Shown here piece by piece: positions 1 to 7,313 of a DNA stretch of 64,000 nucleotides. The stretch's first letter is position 1, and each line of letters opens with the position of its first letter. Origin of the DNA: Flavobacterium notoginsengisoli (GTDB taxonomy: Bacteria; Bacteroidota; Bacteroidia; Flavobacteriales; Flavobacteriaceae); the NCBI RefSeq assembly GCF_014207905.1, contig NZ_JACHLB010000006.1, forward strand, positions 62,001-126,000, given 5' to 3'. The notes under the pieces were generated by a model. The model ran no database searches. It saw only the letters and a list, made by a program, of their open reading frames with translations, and had not been told where the DNA came from. The translations under genes and the position numbers were made by a program.

Positions 1-501
1 AATATGGGTGTTGATGAAGCAGATTTTTACGAAGCAATTGCAAGTTTTAAAGGCGCTTCTAAACGTTTAGAAAAAATTGCAGAAGGAAAAGGAAAAGTAG
101 CTTACAAAGATTTTGCACATTCACCAAGTAAGGTTGCCGCAACTACAAAAGCGGTAAAAGAGCAGTATCCGAACAGAACTTTGGTGGCTTGTTTAGAATT
201 GCATACTTACAGCAGTCTTAATGCCGAATTTCTAAAAGAATATGAAGGAGCTTTAGAATATGCTGACGTTGCCGTTGTATTCTATTCGCCAGACGCTGTA
301 AAAATAAAGCAATTAGAAGAAGTAACTTACGAACAGATTGCAACTGCATTTAATAGAAAAGATTTAATTATTTATACTAATCCAACTGAGTTTAAAGAAT
401 ATTTATTCAACTTAAATTTAGATAATTCTGCACTTTTATTAATGAGTTCTGGAAATTATGGAGGATTGAATTTTGACGAAGTAAAAGGTTTGATTAATTA
501 G
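1..501 (+). CDS. mpl: Mpl-like Mur ligase (peptidoglycan recycling), C-terminal part
   Basis: The reading frame is open at the left edge, so only the last 166 codons are present. The visible part resembles the C-terminal domain of Mpl-type Mur ligases, which join recycled L-Ala-gamma-D-Glu-meso-Dap peptide to UDP-MurNAc in the cytoplasm. Supporting features are the DFAHSPSKV segment, where Mur ligases have a DYAHxP-type motif, the preceding SFKGASKRLE stretch, and the closing SSGNYGGL segment in place of the usual MSNGGF-like end. The ATG at 4 is internal. A strong terminator follows the stop. The ATP-binding and central domains lie outside the window, so MurC-type activity cannot be formally excluded. 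Confidence 0.72.
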   Translation, partial: NMGVDEADFYEAIASFKGASKRLEKIAEGKGKVAYKDFAHSPSKVAATTKAVKEQYPNRTLVACLELHTYSSLNAEFLKEYEGALEYADVAVVFYSPDAVKIKQLEEVTYEQIATAFNRKDLIIYTNPTEFKEYLFNLNLDNSALLLMSSGNYGGLNFDEVKGLIN

Positions 502-606
502 AAAATTAGTCAATTTGAAAATTAGATAAAAAGCCGATTGTTTTGTACAATCGGCTTTTTTTGTATTTAGTTTAAAATTTTCTAATTGACGCATTTTCTA
601 ATTTTA
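500..606. repeat. Imperfect inverted repeat flanking the terminator
   Basis: Outside the terminator hairpin, an AATTAGAAAAT..GTCAATT-like arm (about 496-515) is matched in reverse complement by CAATTAG/GCATTTTCTAATT (about 580-604). The copies differ at a few positions. AATTAGAAAATTAG-type words look low in complexity but are arranged symmetrically. They may be a dispersed intergenic repeat; only one example is visible here. Confidence 0.5.
530..562 (+). terminator. Rho-independent terminator after the Mur ligase gene
   Basis: The stem arms AAGCCGATTG (531-540) and CAATCGGCTT (548-557) pair perfectly around a 7-base loop and are followed by a run of T. It sits 30 bases after the stop codon. 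Confidence 0.9.
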
Positions 607-672
607 TATTTCTTTTTTTTGAAAGATTTTTCTTCTTTTTAATTTATATTCGCTTCCTAAATTTTTATAAGT

Positions 673-1362
673 ATGGAAGGAGGGCATTTTGCGATAAGAG
701 ACTGGTCAGAAGATGATAAACCTCGCGAAAAATTAATGCATAAAGGAAAAGATGTTCTAAGCGATGCCGAATTATTAGCTATTTTAATTGGCTCAGGAAG
801 TCGTAATGAATCTGCGGTTGCATTGAGTCAACGTATTTTGGCTAGTGTTGGAGGTCTTAATTCTTTAGCGAAATTATCTATTGCACAGTTAATGAAATTT
901 AAAGGAATAGGAGAGGCAAAAGCTGTTACAATTGTGGCTGCACTTGAATTGTGTGCACGACGAAGATCTGAAAAAGCAGAAGAAACTGTAAAAATAACTT
1001 CAAGTAAAATGGTTTTTAAAATGATGCAGCCTTTAATTGGAGAATTATCTCATGAAGAATTTTGGGTGCTTTTTCTTAATAATTCGAATAATGTAATTTT
1101 TAAGTCGCAGTTGAGTAAAGGCGGAATTGCAGGTACAACAGTTGATATCAGACTGATTTTTAAAATGGCATTCGAAAAATATGCTACTGGCTTGATTTTG
1201 TGTCATAATCATCCTTCTGGATCTCTAATTCCAAGTGAAGCTGATAAGCAGATTACAAAAAAGATTTATGAAGCAGGAAATAAACTAGATGTTAAAGTTT
1301 TAGACCATTTGATTATTACTGAATCAAAATATTATAGTTTTGTAGATGAAGGAATATTTTAA
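673..1362 (+). CDS. radC: RadC family JAB/MPN-domain protein
   Basis: A 229-residue member of the RadC family, close to the usual length. A helix-hairpin-helix-like segment lies near residues 70-95 (FKGIGEAKA). A C-terminal JAMM metal site follows, with H178 and H180 of CHNHPSG and D191. Homologous JAMM domains are metalloproteases, but the cellular role of RadC is unsettled and the old link to DNA repair is doubtful. The ATG start gives the MEGGHFAIRDW opening typical of Bacteroidota RadC. A weak TATATTCG element lies 20 bases upstream at 645-652. The YjjG-like gene begins 3 bases after the stop, which suggests co-transcription. Confidence 0.92.
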   Translation: MEGGHFAIRDWSEDDKPREKLMHKGKDVLSDAELLAILIGSGSRNESAVALSQRILASVGGLNSLAKLSIAQLMKFKGIGEAKAVTIVAALELCARRRSEKAEETVKITSSKMVFKMMQPLIGELSHEEFWVLFLNNSNNVIFKSQLSKGGIAGTTVDIRLIFKMAFEKYATGLILCHNHPSGSLIPSEADKQITKKIYEAGNKLDVKVLDHLIITESKYYSFVDEGIF

Positions 1363-1365
1363 CAC

Positions 1366-2052
1366 ATGAGTACCAATATTACAGACATTTTTTTTGATTT
1401 AGACCACACACTCTGGGATTTCGATAAAAATTCAGAAATGGCTTTTGATCGTATCTTTAAAGAAAAATATAAAGAAATTGTTACAGAAGATTTTATTAAA
1501 GCTTACATACCTATAAATCAGGAATGCTGGCGATTATATCAAAATGATAAAATTACGCATCAGGAACTGCGTTATAACAGACTAAAGCTTTCTTTTGATG
1601 CTTTGGAGTATGCCATCTCCGAAGAGAATATTTTTGAAATTGCCAATGATTATATTGAATTCCTTACTGATAACAATTATCTTTTTGATGGCGCAATTGA
1701 AGTTTTAGAATATTTGAAACCAAAATATAGACTTCATATTATCACAAACGGATTTGCTAACGTTCAGGATAAGAAAATCAATAATGCTGCGTTAGGAAGT
1801 TATTTCAGCACCATTACAAATTCTGAGTTGGCAGGTGTTAAAAAGCCAAATAGTATTATATTTGATTATGCAATCAATTTAGCAAAAACGTCTAAAGAAA
1901 ACAGTATCATGATTGGCGACGATTTTGAAGCGGATGTTACTGGTGCTCTAAATGCGGGATTAGATGCTATTTATTTTAATGAAAAAAAATTGGATGTTTC
2001 CGGAGATTATAAACAAATTAACCATTTATTAGAACTAAAAAAATATTTATAA
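1366..2052 (+). CDS. yjjG: YjjG-family HAD noncanonical pyrimidine nucleotidase
   Basis: A 228-residue cytoplasmic haloacid dehalogenase-type phosphatase. Motif I is FFDLDHTLWDF with nucleophile D11 and D13. Motif II is IITNGF, motif III is the KKPN lysine, and motif IV is GDDFEAD. Length and the W after motif I fit the YjjG/YfnB group, which dephosphorylates nucleoside 5'-monophosphates and helps clear damaged or noncanonical pyrimidine nucleotides. It lies between radC and a secreted protein with almost no spacing (3 bases before, a 1-base overlap after), so the three genes probably form one operon. The substrate is inferred from family only. Confidence 0.85.
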   Translation: MSTNITDIFFDLDHTLWDFDKNSEMAFDRIFKEKYKEIVTEDFIKAYIPINQECWRLYQNDKITHQELRYNRLKLSFDALEYAISEENIFEIANDYIEFLTDNNYLFDGAIEVLEYLKPKYRLHIITNGFANVQDKKINNAALGSYFSTITNSELAGVKKPNSIIFDYAINLAKTSKENSIMIGDDFEADVTGALNAGLDAIYFNEKKLDVSGDYKQINHLLELKKYL

Positions 2053-2834
2053 TGATGAAAATTAAATTTTTACTTACTGCAATCTTATGTTCAGTTGTTG
2101 GATTTGCGCAGTCTGTTAATGATTACAAAGCTGTAATTGTACCTTTGAAATATGATTTTATAAAAACAGAAAATCAATATCGTTTAGCAACATTAAGCAA
2201 ATCAAATCTTGTAAAAGCTGGTTTTGTAGGTTTTTATGCTAATGAGCAACTTCCTGAAGGTTACACAGATCGTTGTCAGGTATTGTATATGGATGTTGTA
2301 AGAGACAATGCCTTTTTGGTGACTAAACTTTTTGTGCAGTTTAAAGATTGCTTCGGTCAAGTTGTCTATACATCTGAAGTTGGAAAAAGTAAAGAAAAAG
2401 ATTTTGAATTAGCTTACAAAGAATGTCTTGATAATGCTTTTAAATCTATTTATGCTTTACATTATAAATATAGCGGTAATGCGCCAGTTATTAGTGCTAA
2501 AGGTGCAGCGGCTCCAGTTGCAGCAAAAGTTTCTCCAGCAGCAGCTGCAGTTACTACTGCTGCTGTAACAACACAAGTTGTTGCTGCTACTCCGTCACCA
2601 GATTTGAAAGATCCAAATTTATTGTACGCACAGCCAACGGAATCAGGATATCAGTTAATCGATAAAACACCTAAAGTGGTAATGAAGCTTCTTAAAACTT
2701 CTCAAACTAATGTTTATATTGCAATAAAAGACAATGTTCAAGGTTCATTAATCTTAAAAGAAGACGGACAATGGTATTTTGAATCTTACCAGAATGACAA
2801 ATTAGTTTCAGAAAAAATTGTAGTCAAATTCTAA
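2052..2834 (+). CDS. Secreted protein of unknown function with Ala-rich linker
   Basis: I do not recognise a family. The 260 residues begin with a clear signal peptide (about residues 1-19, ending GFAQ), so the product is exported, probably to the periplasm or outer membrane. An N-terminal domain (about 20-145) with four cysteines is followed by a low-complexity linker rich in Ala, Thr, Val and Pro (about 150-185) and then a small C-terminal beta-rich domain (about 190-260). The start overlaps the stop of the preceding nucleotidase by one base and begins with two consecutive ATG codons; either could be used. The layout suggests an envelope protein tethered by a flexible linker, but nothing shows its function. 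Confidence 0.7.
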   Translation: MMKIKFLLTAILCSVVGFAQSVNDYKAVIVPLKYDFIKTENQYRLATLSKSNLVKAGFVGFYANEQLPEGYTDRCQVLYMDVVRDNAFLVTKLFVQFKDCFGQVVYTSEVGKSKEKDFELAYKECLDNAFKSIYALHYKYSGNAPVISAKGAAAPVAAKVSPAAAAVTTAAVTTQVVAATPSPDLKDPNLLYAQPTESGYQLIDKTPKVVMKLLKTSQTNVYIAIKDNVQGSLILKEDGQWYFESYQNDKLVSEKIVVKF

Positions 2835-2840
2835 AATATA

Positions 2841-2864
2841 AAATACGGCTTAATAGCCGTATTT
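2841..2864. terminator. Bidirectional terminator between convergent genes, overlapping the rarA stop
   Basis: AAATACGGCT (2841-2850) pairs with AGCCGTATTT (2855-2864) around a TAAT loop. The hairpin contains the last codons of rarA on the minus strand and lies 7 bases past the stop of the plus-strand gene. The T-tracts are short, so termination strength is uncertain. Confidence 0.6.
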
Positions 2865-4127
2865 ATCTTTCCAACGGTTCTTTAAAAATTCACGGTTGCT
2901 GTTCTCTCTAGAATTGCTTCCTGGATTGTAAAGAACCGTTTCTTTTATAGCGTCAGGCAAGAATTCTTGTTCTGCGAAATTATTGGCATAATCGTGCGAA
3001 TATTTATATTCATCTCCGTATCCTAATTCTTTCATCAATTTTGTCGGTGCATTTCTTAAATGAATTGGCACTGGTAAATCTCCAGTTTGTTTGACCAATT
3101 GCTGTGCATTTCCAATTGCCATGTAAGAGGCATTACTTTTTGGAGATGTAGCTAAATAAATAGCACATTGACTTAAAATAATTCGACTTTCTGGATATCC
3201 AATTGTAGTTACAGCCTGAAAAGTATTATTGGCCATAATAAAAGCCGTCGGATTGGCATTTCCAATATCTTCGCTTGAGAGAATTAACATTCTTCGAGCA
3301 ATAAATTTTACATCTTCACCTCCTTCAATCATTCTAGCTAGCCAATAAACAGCTCCATTTGGATCACTTCCTCTAATGGATTTTATAAAGGCAGAAACAA
3401 TATCGTAATGCTGTTCTCCTGTTTTATCATACAAAACAGTATTTTGTTGAACAAGTTCTAAAACGCGGTCATTGGTTATTGTTATTTGATCTCCTTCAGA
3501 AGCATTGACTACAAGTTCGAAAACATTTAGCAATTTTCGTCCATCGCCTCCAGAAATACGCAATAAGGCTTCTGTTTCTTTTAAATCTATTTTTTTAGAT
3601 AATAAATAAGTGTCAGTTCTCATGGCGCGTTCTAGAAGAGCTTCTAAATCGGCTTTAGTAAATGCATTTAAAATGTAAACTTGACAACGTGACAATAATG
3701 CAGGAATAACCTCAAAACTCGGATTTTCTGTCGTAGCTCCAACTAATGTAATCCATCCTTTTTCGACAGCGGCTAAAAGTGAATCTTGTTGAGATTTACT
3801 AAATCTATGAATCTCATCAATAAAGAGAATTGGATTTTTGGCAGTAAATAGACCTCCACTTTGTTTTGCTTTTTCAATAACATCACGAATATCTTTTACT
3901 CCAGAATTAATCGCACTTAAAACATAAAATGGCCTTTTAGATTCTTGTGCAATAATTTGAGCAAGTGTTGTTTTTCCAGTTCCAGGCGGTCCCCAAAAGA
4001 TTAGAGAAGGAATTATTCCTTTCGAAATTTGTTGTGTTAAAGAACCAGTTGGGCCAACTAAATGTAACTGGCTTATATAATCTTCTAATTTTTGCGGACG
4101 AATACGCTCTGCTAAAGGTGCTTCCAT
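2850..4127 (-). CDS. rarA: Replication-associated recombination protein A (MgsA/RarA AAA+ ATPase)
   Basis: A 425-residue AAA+ ATPase related to clamp-loader subunits, RuvB and eukaryotic WRNIP1. It acts at stalled replication forks together with SSB and DNA polymerase. Visible motifs are the Walker A GPPGTGKTT near residues 46-54, Walker B ILFIDEIHRF near 100-109, the sensor-1 TTENPSFE segment, and the C-terminal tetramerisation region with the family motif GSDPNGAVYWLARM. Length is normal. On the minus strand a perfect TAnnTTTG element (TAATTTTG, 4132-4139) ends only 4 bases before the ATG, so the transcript may be leaderless. Confidence 0.96.
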   Translation of the reverse strand: MEAPLAERIRPQKLEDYISQLHLVGPTGSLTQQISKGIIPSLIFWGPPGTGKTTLAQIIAQESKRPFYVLSAINSGVKDIRDVIEKAKQSGGLFTAKNPILFIDEIHRFSKSQQDSLLAAVEKGWITLVGATTENPSFEVIPALLSRCQVYILNAFTKADLEALLERAMRTDTYLLSKKIDLKETEALLRISGGDGRKLLNVFELVVNASEGDQITITNDRVLELVQQNTVLYDKTGEQHYDIVSAFIKSIRGSDPNGAVYWLARMIEGGEDVKFIARRMLILSSEDIGNANPTAFIMANNTFQAVTTIGYPESRIILSQCAIYLATSPKSNASYMAIGNAQQLVKQTGDLPVPIHLRNAPTKLMKELGYGDEYKYSHDYANNFAEQEFLPDAIKETVLYNPGSNSRENSNREFLKNRWKDKYGY

Positions 4128-4131
4128 TCTA

Positions 4132-4139
4132 CAAAATTA
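4132..4139 (-). promoter_or_regulatory. Candidate -7 element of rarA, predicting a leaderless mRNA
   Basis: TAATTTTG on the minus strand matches the Bacteroidota -7 consensus TAnnTTTG and ends 4 bases before the start codon. No good -33 TTG is visible at the expected distance. Confidence 0.45.
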
Positions 4140-4296
4140 CTGTTTTAAGATGTAAATTTCATTCACTAAAAAGTTAAAACGATTGATGTTGTGAAGGATT
4201 GTTATAATCTGAGACAATTCTATTTTTTCTGACAAATTATCAGTAAAATTTTTTTGGATAGTTTTTTGAGTTCTTTCCAATATTATTTATAAAAGT

Positions 4297-5058
4297 ATGA
4301 GCGATAGTAATTTTAAATTCTCAAATGCAGTTATTGGACTGCCTTTGTTTTTTGTGCTTTTTTTGTGGTTTGTTTATTGGCTTCAGATTCGATTTGATTT
4401 CGACTTTTACAGATATGGAATTTACCCAAGAGATTTTCAAGGACTGCGTGGAGTTTTATTTAGTCCCTTCATTCATGAAAATTTAGATCATTTATACAAT
4501 AATAGTATTCCGCTTTTGATATTGCTGGCAGCGATGCAATTTTTCTATCCTAAACAAACTTTTGGAGTTATAGGGTATGGAATATTATTCTCGGGATTAA
4601 TTACTTGGATTGTTGGAAGAGAAAATTTTCATATTGGCGCTAGCGGATTAATTTACGTTCTCGTAAGTTTTATCTTTTTTAAAGGAATTCAAACACGTTA
4701 TTATCGTTTAGTTGCTTTATCGTTGACGGTGATTTTACTTTATGGCGGAATGATTTGGTATGTTTTTCCAGATGTAGATCAGTCCATTTCTTGGGAAGGT
4801 CATTTGGCGGGACTTATAACGGGTTTTGTTTTAACTTTGTTTTATAAAGCGCCCGAATATGCAAAACCGATTGTTTACGATTGGCAAAGACCAGATTTTG
4901 ATCCGAGTACCGATCCTTTTATGAAACATTTTGATGAAGACGGGAATTTTGTAAATATTTCAAGAGAGGAAGAAGAAGATCAAGTTGATTATTTTTCATC
5001 AAGTCATTTAGTAAATTATATCGTGACAAGAAAACCAGAAACTGAAGATGAAATTTAG
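4297..5058 (+). CDS. Rhomboid family intramembrane serine protease
   Basis: A 253-residue polytopic membrane protein with about six hydrophobic segments and a hydrophilic C-terminal tail of about 70 residues. Rhomboid hallmarks are present: HENLDHLYNN near 60-69, the catalytic serine S116 in GASG (114-117), and the catalytic histidine H169 in WEGHLAG. These proteases cleave transmembrane substrates within the bilayer; no substrate is indicated by neighbours. The gene is divergent from rarA across a 169-base gap in which I see no convincing promoter. The acidic tail (DEDGNF, EEEEDQ) is soluble and of unknown role. Confidence 0.9.
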   Translation: MSDSNFKFSNAVIGLPLFFVLFLWFVYWLQIRFDFDFYRYGIYPRDFQGLRGVLFSPFIHENLDHLYNNSIPLLILLAAMQFFYPKQTFGVIGYGILFSGLITWIVGRENFHIGASGLIYVLVSFIFFKGIQTRYYRLVALSLTVILLYGGMIWYVFPDVDQSISWEGHLAGLITGFVLTLFYKAPEYAKPIVYDWQRPDFDPSTDPFMKHFDEDGNFVNISREEEEDQVDYFSSSHLVNYIVTRKPETEDEI

Positions 5059-5085
5059 TTTAATGTTTTTTTGAGATAAAATCAG

Positions 5086-5093
5086 TAAATTTG
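5086..5093 (+). promoter_or_regulatory. Candidate -7 element upstream of the secreted protein at 5122
   Basis: TAAATTTG fits TAnnTTTG exactly and lies 28 bases before the ATG. The expected -33 TTG is not clear (an ATG triplet occupies that place), so support is partial. Confidence 0.35.
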
Positions 5094-5121
5094 ATAATGT
5101 AACAATTTAATTTCTAGGGTT

Positions 5122-5631
5122 ATGAATAAAATAAAGATTTTGGTTTTGTTCTTGTATTTTGTTTTTAATAATACAATTAATGCCCAATGTGAAATTAAAA
5201 ATAGAGTACAGGCAGATGGAAGTATGTTGTATTATTTTGAACCGGCTGTATTTTATACGACTAAATCGAAGTCATTAAAAATTAATATTATTACTGACAA
5301 GGAACATTACTTTGTAGCATTGCAGCCAACGCCATTCCCTGATAAAAAAACGGGAAAAAAGATAAAAGATGATTTAATTATTCATCTTGCAGATAACAAC
5401 ACTTATAAATTGGCACATTACGATACGCAATATCGCAGAAATGATTCGATTATGCAGGTTCTGTATTTGATAGATGACAAAGATATTAATGCTTTTTCAA
5501 ACTATGAAGCTGTCACTGCTGAGATTAATATGGAAGGGACAGAGTTTGTGAGAAGTTACAATTTTAAACTTCATAAAAATGCGATAAAAGAACAGTTACA
5601 ATGTTTTTTGAAGGAGGAAGAGGAAAAGTAG
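5122..5631 (+). CDS. Small secreted protein of unknown function
   Basis: A 169-residue protein with an N-terminal signal peptide ending near NAQ (residue 22). The mature part has one Cys near the start and one near the C-terminus, and an acidic-basic KEEEEK tail. The middle looks beta-rich (FYTTKSKSLKINI, DDLIIHLADNNTYKL). I recognise no domain. It is probably periplasmic or outer-membrane associated. It converges with the DUF2490-like gene: the two stop codons are separated by a single base and no terminator is visible, so the two mRNAs probably overlap at their 3' ends. Confidence 0.65.
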   Translation: MNKIKILVLFLYFVFNNTINAQCEIKNRVQADGSMLYYFEPAVFYTTKSKSLKINIITDKEHYFVALQPTPFPDKKTGKKIKDDLIIHLADNNTYKLAHYDTQYRRNDSIMQVLYLIDDKDINAFSNYEAVTAEINMEGTEFVRSYNFKLHKNAIKEQLQCFLKEEEEK

Positions 5632-5632
5632 A

Positions 5633-6439
5633 TTATTCGTCTTCTTTTATTTCGTGATTATGTCTGTTCGCAATTTTCTTTTGTAGATTTCTTAGTAGAT
5701 TGTTGAAGCTGAGAGTTAAAGAAGCTGCATTTGTTATTTGATTACCATTATTTCGCGGTAAAAATTCATTGCAATAAGTAAGTTCTACTTGAATGTCATC
5801 TGAAAATAAGTATCCAGCTCCTATATTAAATCTATTTCGATCAAAGAAACTTTCTCCAGTAACTTTTGCGCCAGATTTTAGGTATATTTCATCTGAAGCG
5901 ACTGCGTATATAACACCACTTCTTAAGACTTTACTATTAATGGGTTGTAAATATTTTACTTGTTGGCGATAGCGAAATACATTTTCATACTCATCATCTT
6001 GATTCTTCATATGACGAAATTCGGTACGCATTCTTGTGCTTAATGTATAGCCAGTTTTATGAAAATAATAAATGCCTTGAAGAGCAAATCGCCATTCAGG
6101 AGATTCAAATTGTCCTATTTCTGGAACATCTCTATTGTTGAAATAGGCTAAAAATGTAGAAAATTTCCATCTAGGCGAGTAGTAATAATGCGCCCAGCCT
6201 CTTAAAGACCTTTGTATAGTGTGGTCAAATATATTGGATGATGATTCTGTACTGCTGTAAGTTGTGGCTAGGTCTACTTCTGTTGACCATTTTTCACTTA
6301 AAGTTTGATTAAACTGAATTTCATTCCAAAACTGACCATAAGTAGTATTTTGTCCGTAGCTGTTTGCAATTGATAAGATCACAAACAGACAATGGACTAA
6401 AAAGATTATTATTTGTTTTGGATTAGATTTTGAAAGCAT
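5633..6439 (-). CDS. DUF2490-like outer-membrane beta-barrel protein
   Basis: A 268-residue protein with a signal peptide (about 1-29, ending NSYGQ). The mature sequence alternates hydrophobic and polar residues with many aromatics, as in small outer-membrane beta-barrels. The opening TTYGQFWNEIQFNQTLSEKW and the repeated RWKFSTFLAYF / RWAFALQGIYYF-like strands resemble the DUF2490 family, whose function is unknown. A short charged tail (NRHNHEIKEDE) follows the last predicted strand. The gene stands alone on the minus strand between a convergent secreted protein and rlmB, 49 bases from the rlmB stop. Confidence 0.7.
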   Translation of the reverse strand: MLSKSNPKQIIIFLVHCLFVILSIANSYGQNTTYGQFWNEIQFNQTLSEKWSTEVDLATTYSSTESSSNIFDHTIQRSLRGWAHYYYSPRWKFSTFLAYFNNRDVPEIGQFESPEWRFALQGIYYFHKTGYTLSTRMRTEFRHMKNQDDEYENVFRYRQQVKYLQPINSKVLRSGVIYAVASDEIYLKSGAKVTGESFFDRNRFNIGAGYLFSDDIQVELTYCNEFLPRNNGNQITNAASLTLSFNNLLRNLQKKIANRHNHEIKEDE

Positions 6440-6488
6440 TAATTAAGTTTTTTTAATTATTCATTCTAATCTTAATTCTCAATATAAA

Positions 6489-7223
6489 TTAACTTCTTTG
6501 ACGAACAGTTTCGTATAAAAATGCACCGCAGGCAACAGAAACATTTAAAGATCCTATAGAACCAAACATTGGTAGTTTGGCTTTTTCATCTACTATTTTC
6601 AAGACTGAAGGGTTTATTCCTCGATCTTCTGAACCCATAATTATAGCAACTGGGTCTGCTAAAGAAACATCATAAATATTTTGATCTGTTTTCTCCGTCG
6701 CAGCTACCGTTTTAATTCCAGAACCTTGTAAATAGAAAATAGCATCTTTAATATGTTCTACTTTACAAATAGGCACATTAAATACAGCTCCGGCTGAAGT
6801 TTTAACTGTATCCCCATTTACAGGTGCTGAACCCGCTTTTTGAATAATAATACCATTTACACCAGTACATTCTGCAGTTCTAATTATAGCCCCAAAATTT
6901 CTAGCATCAGAAATCTGGTCTAAGATTAAAAATAAAGGTTTCTTTCCTGATTCAATTGTTGATTCTACTAAATGTTCTAAATCAATAAATCCAATAGGAG
7001 AGATGGTCGCTACCGCACCTTGGTGATTATTTGGAGTAAGACGATTTAGTTTTTCTACAGGAACATAAGAAAAGTTAATGTTGGCACGTTTCATAACCTT
7101 CATTAAGTCTTTCATTAACTCACTTGAAATTTCTTTTTGTATGAAGACTTTATCGACTTCTTTTCCTGCTTGAATTGCTTCTATAATGGCTCTAATGCCA
7201 AATATTTGATGTTCTTTTTCCAT
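6489..7223 (-). CDS. rlmB: 23S rRNA (guanosine-2251-2'-O)-methyltransferase RlmB
   Basis: A 244-residue SpoU/TrmH-class (SPOUT) methyltransferase. It has an N-terminal substrate-binding domain (about 1-75) and a C-terminal knot domain with the three class motifs: NFGAIIRTAE, IIMGSEDRGI and GSLNVSVACGAFLYE. RlmB methylates the 2'-OH of a guanosine in the peptidyl-transferase P-loop of 23S rRNA, using S-adenosylmethionine. Length is typical. A perfect TATATTTG element on the minus strand (7228-7235) ends 4 bases before the ATG, suggesting a leaderless mRNA. Other TrmH-family paralogues are possible, but the RlmB group fits best. Confidence 0.9.
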   Translation of the reverse strand: MEKEHQIFGIRAIIEAIQAGKEVDKVFIQKEISSELMKDLMKVMKRANINFSYVPVEKLNRLTPNNHQGAVATISPIGFIDLEHLVESTIESGKKPLFLILDQISDARNFGAIIRTAECTGVNGIIIQKAGSAPVNGDTVKTSAGAVFNVPICKVEHIKDAIFYLQGSGIKTVAATEKTDQNIYDVSLADPVAIIMGSEDRGINPSVLKIVDEKAKLPMFGSIGSLNVSVACGAFLYETVRQRS

Positions 7224-7227
7224 GCAA

Positions 7228-7235
7228 CAAATATA
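7228..7235 (-). promoter_or_regulatory. Candidate -7 element of rlmB, predicting a leaderless mRNA
   Basis: TATATTTG on the minus strand matches TAnnTTTG exactly and ends 4 bases before the start codon. The -33 position would fall in the A-tract of the adjacent terminator and shows no TTG. Confidence 0.45.
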
Positions 7236-7251
7236 GGTAATATGTTTCTAT

Positions 7252-7283
7252 AAAAAAACCGCTCTGAATGAACAGAGCGGTTT
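7252..7283 (-). terminator. Terminator of the downstream SusC/SusD pair
   Basis: Read on the minus strand, CCGCTCTG pairs with CAGAGCGG (arms at 7273-7280 and 7259-7266) around a 6-base loop, followed by a run of U from the A-tract 7252-7258. It lies 31 bases past the SusD stop and just upstream of the rlmB promoter element. Confidence 0.92.
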
Positions 7284-7313
7284 AAAATATAAGTGTAACT
7301 AAATCTTAAAAGA

